DNA of 64,000 nucleotides from assembly GCA_044326545.1 (NCBI GenBank), contig JBIRBM010000005.1, positions 1 to 64,000 on the forward strand. The letters are read 5' to 3'. Shown here piece after piece: positions 36,399 through 45,131 of the stretch. Each line of letters starts with the position of its first letter. The first letter of the stretch is position 1. The notes beneath the pieces are model-generated. The model saw only the letters and a list, made by a program, of their open reading frames with translations. It had not been told where the DNA came from and made no database searches. The position numbers and the translations under genes were made by a program. Source of the stretch: JANWJE01 sp044326545 (GTDB lineage: Bacteria; Chlamydiota; Chlamydiia; Chlamydiales; Parachlamydiaceae).

Positions 36399-37136
36399 AT
36401 GGCAGGCCATAGTAAATGGGCGAATATTAAGCATCGTAAAGGAAAAGCGGATGCGAAAAAGGGGAAGATTTTCTCACGAATTGCAAAAGAAATTATTAGT
36501 GCAACAAAGCTTGGAGGATCGGATCCGAAGTCCAATCCTCGCCTTCGCGTAGCGATTCAAAAAGCACGTGAAGAAAATATGCCAAATGATATTGTTGAGC
36601 GCAATATTAAAAAAGCGTCAAGTGCGGATCAAGCAGATTATCATGAAATCACGTATGAACTTTATGGTCATGGAGGCATAGGATTGATTGTTGATGTGAT
36701 GACAGATAATAAAAATCGGATTGCATCCGAAATGCGGATTGCAACAAATAAGCGAGGCGGCACGATTGCAAGTCCTGGAGCAGTTGCATTCAATTTTGAT
36801 CGTAAAGGTGTCATTCAAGTTCCTAACAAGGGTGTTGTAGAAGATGAATTGTTTTTAGCTTCGACTGAAGCTGGAGCGCAAGATTTTGAAGTAGGCGATG
36901 AGGCGTTTATCATTACAACCGATCCAACCCTTCTTTATGCTGTCCGTGATGCAATCAGTCATCTGGGGTTTCCCGTTCAATCCGCCGAATTGGAAATGAT
37001 CCCTAAATCTCTTCTGGATTGCGACATTGAAAAAGCAAAAGAAAATTTTGCATTAATTGATTGGTTAGAAGAGCTTGAGGATGTGGATGCTGTTTATCAT
37101 AACATGAATATCCCAGAGGGATTGGAGGAAGGGTGA
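36399..37136 (+). CDS. yebC: YebC/PmpR family protein
   Basis: The 245-residue protein has the family start MAGHSKWANIKHRKGKADAK, ARDIVERNIKKAS-like ENMPNDIVERNIKKAS, YELYGHGGIGLIVDVMTDN, the long acidic C-terminal domain and the final VYHNMNIPEGL. YebC proteins were described as transcription regulators; recent work links some to translation of difficult proline stretches. The next gene starts by a GTG overlapping its stop, so pabB is translationally coupled. Confidence 0.93.
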   Translation: MAGHSKWANIKHRKGKADAKKGKIFSRIAKEIISATKLGGSDPKSNPRLRVAIQKAREENMPNDIVERNIKKASSADQADYHEITYELYGHGGIGLIVDVMTDNKNRIASEMRIATNKRGGTIASPGAVAFNFDRKGVIQVPNKGVVEDELFLASTEAGAQDFEVGDEAFIITTDPTLLYAVRDAISHLGFPVQSAELEMIPKSLLDCDIEKAKENFALIDWLEELEDVDAVYHNMNIPEGLEEG

Positions 37137-38578
37137 GCTCTGCGTTCTCCTTTCAAAATTCACAGAATTATCAATATGTGACCCTTCCTCCTCATTCGCT
37201 TTCTGTTTTTCTCTCTATTGCCGATTTTTTTGCGGACTATCAAGGAACCTCCCTCCTCTATTCGGGGGGGGATTTTGACTCTGCTCGACACTCGCTATTG
37301 GGTTTATTTCCCTTTGAGACAATCGAGATTCATGGCCGTCAACTCGATTATCAAATGGGTTTAAAGATTGAGCGTAAAAGGATTGAAAATCCTTGGAATG
37401 CCCTTCAAGATCAGTTTTTTAACCGCCTTATGGAGGATCCCAACGCGACAGCATTTGGATGGTTTGGTTATGGAATGGGTGCCTCTGCCGATGAAGATCA
37501 TCCTCTTCCTTACCGGCCCTCTTCATTGCCTGATGCGTTCTGGCAGCGCTGTGCTATTGTCCTGGAAAGGGATCATCAATCAGGTCAAACGATTGCTCAA
37601 ATCAACGGATCTGTTTTAGATGCCGTTGAAATGAAGGCCAAGCCTTGGGTGTGCTCCTTTTTAACTTTTCAAGGCTGGAAAATGTTTTTGGACGCACTCC
37701 CTCCGTCAATTTATCGTTATGAGACGAGGATTGACTCGCGTTATTTGTCCCACTGCCGTGAGCGGCGCTCCTTGTATATCGATAAAGTCATGCAAGCGCA
37801 AGAACTCATCAGAGAGGGTGAAATTTATCAAGTGAATCTTTCTCATCTTTTTCAGTTGCATAGTCAACGCCCCCCTTTTTCATTTTTCCGACAAATGTGT
37901 GAATTAAATCCAGCTCCTTTTTCTGTCTATTTTCGTCATCGGGATGCCACAATTGTCTCGACATCGCCTGAGCGATTCTTGTGTAAAAGGGGAAATCGAT
38001 TAGAGACACGTCCAATTAAGGGCACGATTGCAAGAGGAAAAACCGATGAGGAGGATCTTTTTTTAAAAAAAAAATTATTAGCTTCCTCCAAGGAGCGAGC
38101 TGAATTATTAATGATTACCGATCTTATGCGCAATGATTTAGGTAGAATCAGTGAAATAGGAAGCGTTAAAACGCTTGATTTATGGCGTTGTGAAGCGTAT
38201 ACGAATGTTTTCCACTTAATTTCAGTGATTCAATCGATTGCCAAACCGAAGATGAGCCCGCTTGAGATCATACGTTCAGCTTTTCCTGGAGGCTCGATTA
38301 CCGGCTGCCCGAAATTGCGTGCAATGGAAATCATTGATGAGTTGGAAAAGAGATCCAGAGGGATTTATACTGGGTCGATCGGATATATCAAAGGGCAGGG
38401 AGATTTTGATCTGAATATTGCCATTCGAACTCTTGTCAAGAATCAAGAGACCTATTTTTTACAGTTGGGGAGTGGAATTGTGATTGACTCAGATCCAAAC
38501 GAAGAATATGAAGAGACGATGTCCAAGGGCGATTCCCTTTTTTATTCCCTGGAAACTGAAGAGATCATATGCGATTAA
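37133..38578 (+). CDS. pabB: Aminodeoxychorismate synthase component I
   Basis: The 481-residue protein belongs to the chorismate-binding family. It turns chorismate plus ammonia into 4-amino-4-deoxychorismate for p-aminobenzoate and folate. Its active-site motif is RPIKGTIARG, with Lys as in PabB (anthranilate synthase has Ala there). Other marks: GEIYQVNLSH, STSPERFLC, ERAELLMITDLMRNDLGRI, SAFPGGSITGCPKLRAMEIID and GSIGYI. It starts with GTG overlapping the yebC stop. The amidotransferase subunit PabA is not in this window. The pabC gene lies two genes downstream. Confidence 0.93.
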   Translation: MSSAFSFQNSQNYQYVTLPPHSLSVFLSIADFFADYQGTSLLYSGGDFDSARHSLLGLFPFETIEIHGRQLDYQMGLKIERKRIENPWNALQDQFFNRLMEDPNATAFGWFGYGMGASADEDHPLPYRPSSLPDAFWQRCAIVLERDHQSGQTIAQINGSVLDAVEMKAKPWVCSFLTFQGWKMFLDALPPSIYRYETRIDSRYLSHCRERRSLYIDKVMQAQELIREGEIYQVNLSHLFQLHSQRPPFSFFRQMCELNPAPFSVYFRHRDATIVSTSPERFLCKRGNRLETRPIKGTIARGKTDEEDLFLKKKLLASSKERAELLMITDLMRNDLGRISEIGSVKTLDLWRCEAYTNVFHLISVIQSIAKPKMSPLEIIRSAFPGGSITGCPKLRAMEIIDELEKRSRGIYTGSIGYIKGQGDFDLNIAIRTLVKNQETYFLQLGSGIVIDSDPNEEYEETMSKGDSLFYSLETEEIICD

Positions 38579-39072
38579 ATGAACATTTATATACTCCACA
38601 AAAAGGTGTTGATTCACCTCTTAAATGCAGCTGGCCAAAAAGACAATTAGAAGAAAAAATTGTCTTTATTGGACTGAAAATCTTAAGCATTTTAGGTCTG
38701 GCTTATCTTTGTTATTCTCGTCGGACTGTGAGGATAAAAATGATCGTGGAGACAACTTGCGCGTTCGTGTTGGTCGGTTTTTTGTTGACTCGTTTAATCA
38801 AATCAACGCCGCATAAGATGGCTTCGCCGTTAGGGAATCAAATGATTGAAAAAGAGAACCCCAAAACACCTGTTAAGGCGAGTTACGATTTTATTGAGAA
38901 TTATGATCAAGTCAATAGCGATACCTCATCGGGTGTTTCACCTTTTGTTTCAATGGAGCAAAAGCCGATTTTTCCGGGCGAGGAAAAGGAAAATATGAAA
39001 GAAAACGATCACGTCGCTCGCAATCTTTTATCCACTTTTGATGAAATGGCTTTAGGAGTCAATGATCAGTGA
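38569..39072 (+). CDS. Unknown protein with two membrane segments
   Basis: The 167 residues hold two hydrophobic stretches (IVFIGLKILSILGLAYLCY and IVETTCAFVLVGFLLTRLI) split by a short basic loop, then a polar, acidic and probably disordered tail. It overlaps pabB by 10 bases and pabC by four (GTGA), so all three are surely co-expressed. No family is recognised. Paired hydrophobic hairpins with a long tail also mark chlamydial inclusion membrane proteins, but the position inside a folate operon makes a metabolic or structural role as likely. Confidence 0.65.
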   Translation: MRLNEHLYTPQKGVDSPLKCSWPKRQLEEKIVFIGLKILSILGLAYLCYSRRTVRIKMIVETTCAFVLVGFLLTRLIKSTPHKMASPLGNQMIEKENPKTPVKASYDFIENYDQVNSDTSSGVSPFVSMEQKPIFPGEEKENMKENDHVARNLLSTFDEMALGVNDQ

Positions 39073-39881
39073 GCGAAAAATGGGTATTTCTGAATGACTC
39101 TTTTCGTAAAGAAAAAGAGGCTTTTATCCCGATAGGGGATCGAGGATTTTTATTTGGCGATGGTTTATTTACGACCATTAGGGTCAATCATGGACAACCG
39201 GAATTCGTTGAAAGACACCTCAAGCGTCTTCAACGGCATGCAGAGAGTTTGGATTTCAATCTCGATTGTTTGCAAGTCGATTTTATTACAGAATTAATCA
39301 ATCTCAATCAAGCCCAAGAGGGGATTTGGCGATTAAAAATCATTGTGACAGTTGTAGAAAATGAAGAGAAGAGAGAGCTTGGGATCTTATTGGCAACACT
39401 AGAGCCGGCCCAAGATTTTTCTTTTCATTCTTGCATCCTGACTCTTTTTCCCCATCCAATTGAACGGCCATTGGGCAACATGAAAAGCCTTGCCTATCTA
39501 GACCATCTCCATGTGAGAAATTATGCCAAGAGGCTTGGATATACCGATGCCATCAAGCAAACAAGAGAGGGTGTCTTAATGGAAACGGGATGCTCGAATC
39601 TTTTTTGGATAGATAAAGGCAAATGCCTAGTTCCTGATCCGACGCTCCCTTATCTAAAAGGAGTGTTCCTTGAATCTCTTCTTCCTTATTTTAGTTGGCC
39701 CGTTGAACACCTTCGTGTTTCAATCAATGAGCTTCCCCCAACAGCACATCTTTATATTTGCAATGCGTTGAGTCATATCAGGCCTGTTGTCTGCATCGAT
39801 CAAAGGAGCTTTCTTCGGTGCGAAGAAACGGAGCATCAACTTCGCAAAGCGATTGTTCAATCATTGCAGGGAAATGATTAA
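39069..39881 (+). CDS. pabC: Aminodeoxychorismate lyase (class IV aminotransferase fold)
   Basis: The 270-residue PLP enzyme releases pyruvate from aminodeoxychorismate to give p-aminobenzoate. It has DRGFLFGDGLFTTIRV at the N-terminus (the FTT form typical of lyases), the PLP Lys in GNMKSLAYLDHL and the glutamate in LMETGCSNLFW. A D-amino acid or branched-chain aminotransferase is possible but the FTT motif and the pabB context argue for the lyase. It starts with GTG overlapping the previous stop, and proS follows after 41 bases. Confidence 0.88.
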   Translation: MSEKWVFLNDSFRKEKEAFIPIGDRGFLFGDGLFTTIRVNHGQPEFVERHLKRLQRHAESLDFNLDCLQVDFITELINLNQAQEGIWRLKIIVTVVENEEKRELGILLATLEPAQDFSFHSCILTLFPHPIERPLGNMKSLAYLDHLHVRNYAKRLGYTDAIKQTREGVLMETGCSNLFWIDKGKCLVPDPTLPYLKGVFLESLLPYFSWPVEHLRVSINELPPTAHLYICNALSHIRPVVCIDQRSFLRCEETEHQLRKAIVQSLQGND

Positions 39882-39922
39882 GTTAGGTATGCTGCTGTTT
39901 TTTCAAATCACAAGAGAGTGTT

Positions 39923-41440
39923 ATGACAAAAGAACAACATGCCATTAGTCCTACAAGAGCAGAAGATTATCCAGAGTGGTACCAACAAGTGATCAAAGCT
40001 GCTGATATGGCAGAAAATGCTCCGGTTCGCGGCTGCATGGTGATTAAAGGATGGGGATATGGAATTTGGGAAAATATTCAGCGGGCTCTTGATCAAGAAA
40101 TCAAAGCGACAGGCCATGAAAACGTCTATTTTCCACTGTTTATTCCCTTGAGTTTTTTTGAAAAGGAAGCGGCGCATGTTGAAGGATTTGCTAAAGAATG
40201 CGCCGTCGTCACCCATCATCGCTTAGAAGAAAAGGATGGGCGGTTGATTCCGGCTGGGGAGTTGGAAGAACCTTTAGTTGTCCGCCCCACATCTGAGACA
40301 ATTATCGGGGATTCGTTTTCTCGCTGGGTTGAATCATACCGAGACTTGCCCCTTCTGATTAACCAGTGGGCTAATGTTGTCCGATGGGAAATGCGCCCCC
40401 GTATTTTTTTGCGGACGACCGAATTTCTTTGGCAAGAAGGGCACACAGCGCACGCTACAGAAGGAGAGGCGATTGAAGAGACATTAAAGATGCTGGAGGT
40501 TTATCGTCATGTTGTGGAAGATCTATTGGCAATCCCCGTCATCATGGGCGAAAAATCACCCGGAGAACGGTTTCCTGGAGCGGAAAATACCTATACTCTT
40601 GAAATGATGATGCAAGATCGAAAAGCTTTGCAATCGTGTACGTCTCATTATTTAGGTCAGAATTTTGCGAAGGCGTCGAATATCCGTTTTACCAATAAAG
40701 AAGGGGTGTTACAGTATGCCTATACGACCTCTTGGGGAATGACGACTCGGTTAATTGGAAGTTTGATCATGTGCCATGGGGATGATGATGGTTTGCGTTT
40801 GCCTCCCCGGATCGCCCCTAAGCAAATTGTGATTATTCCTGTTATTCCAAAACCGGAGATGGAATCTGATGTCTTGGCTTATGCTGAGCAATTAGCACAG
40901 GATCTTAGAGCACAATCATTTTACGGCAAACCGATTGCGGTTCATGTTGATAAACGAGATCGCAGAGGCGGGGAGAAAAATTGGGAGTGGATCAAAAAAG
41001 GGGTTCCTATACGAGTAGAGGTCGGGCCGCGGGATGTTCAGGCAGCAGTCGTGATGGTTGCAAGGCGTGATCGTCCAATCAAAGAGAAGCAATCTCTTCC
41101 TATTCAAGCATTCGTCGATCAAGCTTCTCATCTTTTAGAGGACATTCAGCAGCATTATTTTCGGCAGGCGACAGCCTATCGCGATGCCCAAATCTATGAA
41201 AATATCGAGACATTTGATCAGCTCAAGAGATTTTTTACGCCGACAAATGAAGAGAAGCCGGAGATTCATGGGGGATTTGTTCTGGGCAAGTGGTGCGGTG
41301 ATCCTGCAACAGAGGAGATGCTCAAAGAGCTTAAGGTCACAATTAGATGCCTTCCCTTGAAGCAAAGTGGAACAAAAGGGCGATGTATTTTAACGGGAAG
41401 GGATGCAGTATTAGATGCTATTTTTGCGAAGTCGTATTAA
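39923..41440 (+). CDS. proS: Prolyl-tRNA synthetase, archaeal/eukaryotic type
   Basis: The 505-residue enzyme charges tRNA-Pro. The sequence is of the short type without the bacterial editing insert: DYPEWYQQVIKAADMAENAPVRGCMVIKGWGYGIWE at the start (motif 1 region), RPTSETIIGDSFSRW, the motif 2 region RWEMRPRIFLRTTEFLWQEGHTAHAT, SWGMTTRLIGSLIMCHGDDDGLRLPP (motif 3) and the anticodon domain. C. trachomatis, as I recall, has the longer bacterial type, so this would be an exchange within the phylum. It may belong to the yebC-pabB-pabC transcript. A family B/A hybrid repeat follows its stop and may act as terminator. Confidence 0.94.
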   Translation: MTKEQHAISPTRAEDYPEWYQQVIKAADMAENAPVRGCMVIKGWGYGIWENIQRALDQEIKATGHENVYFPLFIPLSFFEKEAAHVEGFAKECAVVTHHRLEEKDGRLIPAGELEEPLVVRPTSETIIGDSFSRWVESYRDLPLLINQWANVVRWEMRPRIFLRTTEFLWQEGHTAHATEGEAIEETLKMLEVYRHVVEDLLAIPVIMGEKSPGERFPGAENTYTLEMMMQDRKALQSCTSHYLGQNFAKASNIRFTNKEGVLQYAYTTSWGMTTRLIGSLIMCHGDDDGLRLPPRIAPKQIVIIPVIPKPEMESDVLAYAEQLAQDLRAQSFYGKPIAVHVDKRDRRGGEKNWEWIKKGVPIRVEVGPRDVQAAVVMVARRDRPIKEKQSLPIQAFVDQASHLLEDIQQHYFRQATAYRDAQIYENIETFDQLKRFFTPTNEEKPEIHGGFVLGKWCGDPATEEMLKELKVTIRCLPLKQSGTKGRCILTGRDAVLDAIFAKSY

Positions 41441-41445
41441 GAACT

Positions 41446-41530
41446 GGTTCAGAATCTTTGATCACGATGCTTTGCTGCTATAAATCGGCTATAAACTCAC
41501 CTTACACACTCCCGTGCCTAAGGTGAGTTA
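41446..41530. repeat. Family B/A hybrid repeat downstream of proS
   Basis: The left half is a family B end (CTGGTTCAGAATCTTTGATC) followed by the family D string GCTTTGCTGCTATAAATCGG. The right half is a short family A palindrome: AACTCACCTTA (41494-41504) and TAAGGTGAGTT (41519-41529) are perfect inverse copies. Confidence 0.8.
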
Positions 41531-41670
41531 AGAACCCCTCTAATAGACTGTTTAGCGGTAGGTTTTAAGAGCCTTGTCTTAAGATTTTCGATCTACGGCG
41601 GTTTTGGTGGGTCCCAAAGGCTCAAAATGTGAAGAGAGGAGTCTGAGTGCTAAAAATGGCAAAGTTGAGT

Positions 41671-41994
41671 TTAGCGGATAAAGAGCCAATGCTGTTGCAC
41701 TTTTCCCTTTTCAGACATCGTCTTTTTTGTTTTATTAACATCGATGACGTTATTTAATTCTAGATTGAGTTTTTCATCTAATTTTCTTTTTTCTGCTTCC
41801 AGAAGGTCCCACATTGATGAATCAAAATTCTCACGATTTTCTATAAAATGTCTTAATTCAGCTGACGTTAATCCTAATTCGTTCACCAGGTTAAGATAGT
41901 CTTGGTGGAGACGATCTGTTTGAATAGATAACTCAGTGAGTTTTTTCTCGGTTCTACTGATTTTTTCTTGAATTTTTTCTTTAATGATGATCAT
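41671..41994 (-). CDS. Small coiled-coil protein of unknown function
   Basis: The 107 residues are almost wholly helical and charged, with heptad-like spacing (KEKIQEKISRTEKKLTELS, then DLLEAEKRKLDEKLNLELNN). No signal or membrane part is present. The frame has a start but only a weak ribosome site. It is probably a real small protein because its composition is unlike random translation, but no family is recognised. Confidence 0.5.
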   Translation of the reverse strand: MIIIKEKIQEKISRTEKKLTELSIQTDRLHQDYLNLVNELGLTSAELRHFIENRENFDSSMWDLLEAEKRKLDEKLNLELNNVIDVNKTKKTMSEKGKVQQHWLFIR

Positions 41995-42042
41995 AACGCT
42001 TCTATTTTTGTTGTTCGAGCTTCACCTTGATTTTGTATAATT

Positions 42043-42090
42043 TTAGACCTATTCAAAATCTTTGATCCGATGATGTTAAACAGACTCTAA
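42043..42090. repeat. Short family B derivative (48 bp)
   Basis: TTAGACCTATTCAAAATC and GATGTTAAACAGACTCTAA are inverted imperfect copies of the family B ends with almost no interior. It looks like a family B element reduced to its termini, as also seen at 48313-48361 and 52457-52483. Confidence 0.7.
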
Positions 42091-42145
42091 GGAGAGTGTT
42101 TGCAACGAATTTTAGAAGGGATTTATTTTAATAACAAGAGGGTTT

Positions 42146-43072
42146 TTAGTTTTCTTTTTTCTCTTTCATAGGAAATAAGCATGATGCACCGATAGATAAA
42201 GATAGCGTAGAAATGATAACGCATAATGTGATCGAAGTTGGAATATCGAGATAGTGCGCCAATATCATCTTAGACCCGATAAAAACCAAAATAAATGCTA
42301 ATCCATAATGAAGAAGGTAAAAGGTTTTCATAATCCCCTCCAACGCAAAAAAAAGAGAACGAAGCCCTAAGATGGCGAAAATATTTGAAGTGTAGACGAT
42401 GAATGGGTCTGTGGTAATTCCCAAAATGGCCGGAACAGAGTCCAAAGCGAAAATAAGATCTGTTGTTTCGATCAAAATGACGACAGCGAGTAAAGGCGTT
42501 GCGACCCATTGATTGGCGATTTTGATCATAAAGGAGGTGCCATGATAAGAATCGGTAAAAGGAAGTCTTGCTTTTAACCATCGATAAACAATCCCTTCTT
42601 CTGCCTCCTCCTCTTTTTCTGTATGAAAAGCTAATCGAATCCCTGAAATGATCAAAAAGAGTCCAAATACAATAAAAATCCATTCAAAGTGCTGGATTAA
42701 GGCGATTCCTCCCCAAATAAGAAGTGCTCGCATGACGATGGCACCTAAAATACCATAAAAAAGCACTTGATGTTTTGCCGTATCAGGAACTTTAAAATGA
42801 GCAAAGAGAAGTAAAAAGATAAATAGGTTGTCAATGCTAAGGGATTTTTCAAGAAGATAGCCAGTGAAAAAATCGAGCCCTTGCTGACTCCCAAATGTAA
42901 AATAGATCCAGATGTTGAAACTGATTGCGAGGACAACCCATCCCAATGAGGTCAGCAGCGCCTCTTTTATTCCTATAGGATGGGGATGACGGAAAAAACG
43001 CCACAGATCTATTGATAATATCAAGAGAATCATGACATTAAATCCAATCCATTGAGAGAGAGTTGCTGACAT
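42146..43072 (-). CDS. TerC/Alx family membrane protein
   Basis: I use the ATG at 43072 (MSATLSQWIGFNVMILL) because the longer frame begins with a TTG; the product is 308 residues with about nine membrane helices. Family marks are GYLLEKSLSIDNLFIFLLLF and ETTDLIFALDSVPAILGITTDPFIVYTSNIFAILGLRSLFF, with the acidic residues in membrane helices. TerC relatives such as E. coli Alx are linked to manganese export and the function of secreted metalloenzymes. No yybP-ykoY-like riboswitch was recognised upstream. Confidence 0.9.
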   Translation of the reverse strand: MSATLSQWIGFNVMILLILSIDLWRFFRHPHPIGIKEALLTSLGWVVLAISFNIWIYFTFGSQQGLDFFTGYLLEKSLSIDNLFIFLLLFAHFKVPDTAKHQVLFYGILGAIVMRALLIWGGIALIQHFEWIFIVFGLFLIISGIRLAFHTEKEEEAEEGIVYRWLKARLPFTDSYHGTSFMIKIANQWVATPLLAVVILIETTDLIFALDSVPAILGITTDPFIVYTSNIFAILGLRSLFFALEGIMKTFYLLHYGLAFILVFIGSKMILAHYLDIPTSITLCVIISTLSLSIGASCLFPMKEKKEN

Positions 43073-43269
43073 TTTTAATGACACTTCTGTTAAAATTCTT
43101 GGTTGATCTAAAAAAAACAAGATAGTATAATGGATGAAATTAATGCAAGGTTGCGTTAAATGAAGCCTTTTTGCTGCTCATTTTTTCTTTGGCAACAAAA
43201 AAGCCCTCTATAAAATATCAATCCATCATCCTTTTCTTTTTGCAGAGATTTCTGTAAAAAAAAAAGTGC

Positions 43270-44754
43270 ATGAAAAATTCAGATCAAAATAATTTTATTG
43301 CGAATTCCACGACACCTTTGGTGAAGCGTGCCTTGATTTTAGGGCAATTTTTTTTAATCATCTTTGTTTATCATATTTTAAAAGATTTAAAAGATACGTT
43401 GGTCATTACCTCGAGCGACGCAGGTGCTCAAGTGATTCCGTTTCTCAAGATTTGGGTCATCCTTCCGTTTGCTATCTTGACGAGTTATCTTTTTTCAAAA
43501 ATTTATCAACGTTTTGGACGTGAAAAAACACTCTATTTTTTCGTTTCGTTACTGTTGGTTTCCTATGCTCTATTTGCTTTTTGTCTTTATCCTTTTCGAG
43601 AGAAACTTCACTTTTATGCACTGTCTGATTTTTTAACTTTGGCTCTCCCCGTCGGGTTTAAAGGGTTCATTTCAATGGTTAGCTATTGGATCTATACCCT
43701 TTTTTACTTAACCGCAGAGCTTTGGGCGATGATGATTTTGACGGTCTTGTTTTGGGGGTATCTCAACGAGATTCACACGTCTCAACAAGCGAAATCTTTT
43801 TATCCCATTTGTGTTTTTGTCGGAAATTGTGCAGGCATTTTATCCGGTCAAACCTCGCGTTTTCTTTGTCATTCATTAATGGATACTCTTTCTTGGCAAG
43901 AAACTCTTCAGATTATGGTTTCACTTGTTATTGTGTGCGGGATTGGGATTATGGTGATCAATCGCTTGTTATCAAATCTCAACACACCTGTTGTTTTGCG
44001 TGAAGCAAAAAAAAATGCTTCTTCGATGGGTTTTACAGAAAGTGTCTTATGTATCGTGCAATCTAAGCCCCTGATGTGCATTGCAACGCTGGTGGTTGGT
44101 TTTGCATTAACGAGTAATTTAATTGAGGTTGTATGGAAAGAGACGATTAAAGGGGTTTATCCTTCACCGCAAGCGTATAATGCTTATGTCAATCAGTTAA
44201 CATCGATTATAGGCACTTTTGCTGTGTGCACATCTCTTCTGTCTCGTTGGATTTTTCAAAGAGTGAGTTGGGTGAAGATTGCATTAGTGACCCCTGTTAG
44301 TCTTTTTATCACAAGCTTTGCTTTTTTCTTTTCAATGCAAATAGCGGAGGAATCTCTTTCTCCTTTTGCTTCATTATTTAAAATGAATTCACTCTATTTT
44401 GTTATGACAATGGGGTCGATTTATTATGTTTTGGCTTTAACGGCTAAATACACCATTTTTGATATGTGTAAAGAAATGGCGTTTCTCTCGATTCATCCGA
44501 ATGAACGGATGCGAGCAAAATCAGTGATTGATAGTATCGGATCGCGATTGGGTAAGTCAGGCTCTTCTTGCTTGTACCAAGTGTTGTTAATTACATTTGG
44601 TTCAACTGCTGGTCATGTCTCTATTGTGGGGATTACCGCCATTCTTGTGATAGGAATTTCCATTATTGCGACAAAAAAATTGGGGGATCATATTTCTAGT
44701 CAAGGGGCTGACCGCTTGAAAGAAGAACAGATATTAGTTGAGGCTCCAGGTTAA
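43270..44754 (+). CDS. NTT family nucleotide transporter (ATP/ADP translocase type)
   Basis: The 494-residue membrane protein has 11-12 hydrophobic helices and the NTT pattern: FFLIIFVYHILKDLKDTLVIT near the start, FLKIWVILPFAI, YLTAELWAMMILTVLFWGYLNEIHT with charged residues in helices, and KYTIFDMCKEMAFLSIHPNERMRAKSVIDSIGSRLGKSGSS. The family occurs in chlamydiae, rickettsiae and plastids. Members exchange host ATP for ADP or import nucleotides or NAD; the exact isoform cannot be told from sequence reading. This is the clearest sign of an energy- or nucleotide-parasitic lifestyle in the window. Confidence 0.92.
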   Translation: MKNSDQNNFIANSTTPLVKRALILGQFFLIIFVYHILKDLKDTLVITSSDAGAQVIPFLKIWVILPFAILTSYLFSKIYQRFGREKTLYFFVSLLLVSYALFAFCLYPFREKLHFYALSDFLTLALPVGFKGFISMVSYWIYTLFYLTAELWAMMILTVLFWGYLNEIHTSQQAKSFYPICVFVGNCAGILSGQTSRFLCHSLMDTLSWQETLQIMVSLVIVCGIGIMVINRLLSNLNTPVVLREAKKNASSMGFTESVLCIVQSKPLMCIATLVVGFALTSNLIEVVWKETIKGVYPSPQAYNAYVNQLTSIIGTFAVCTSLLSRWIFQRVSWVKIALVTPVSLFITSFAFFFSMQIAEESLSPFASLFKMNSLYFVMTMGSIYYVLALTAKYTIFDMCKEMAFLSIHPNERMRAKSVIDSIGSRLGKSGSSCLYQVLLITFGSTAGHVSIVGITAILVIGISIIATKKLGDHISSQGADRLKEEQILVEAPG

Positions 44755-45131
44755 TGTCATCGGGCTTGCGGCGCGATAAGCTTTAGACCTTCTTGAAAAA
44801 AGGTTTTAATAACGCTGTTTGGTCTGTTTAAATCGCACTCCTGGTGCGTCAGGTGAGTGGTGAGTGCTGCGAGAATTTTTGAGTTAATTCGAATTCGCAA
44901 GATTCGCTGTTTCGCCTGCATCTTTTACGTAACAATTGATTCAATATCTTCAATTCGATGAGATTGATATCAAATTTTAAAGATTTCTTCACTAAGAATT
45001 AACAAGAAAAACATTGATTTAAATTTTATTTTTTGTGACAATCCTACACATTAGTTAATTAAATAAATGTGAATATCTCAGAATCAAAATGATTTTTTAA
45101 TTTAATTCACAATAAAAAAGAGAGGAATTGT
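44755..45131. other. 377-base spacer with a family A half-element
   Basis: No gene is supported. A family A right half (AAATCGCACTCCTGGTGCGT, then CAGGTGAGTG) lies at 44830-44858. The 120 bases before 45132 are very AT-rich and probably hold the promoter of the next gene. Confidence 0.5.

Noticed and set aside
42745..42936. Alternative minus-strand frames inside the TerC gene
   Set aside because: They have no family features and overlap conserved TerC motifs in the accepted frame.
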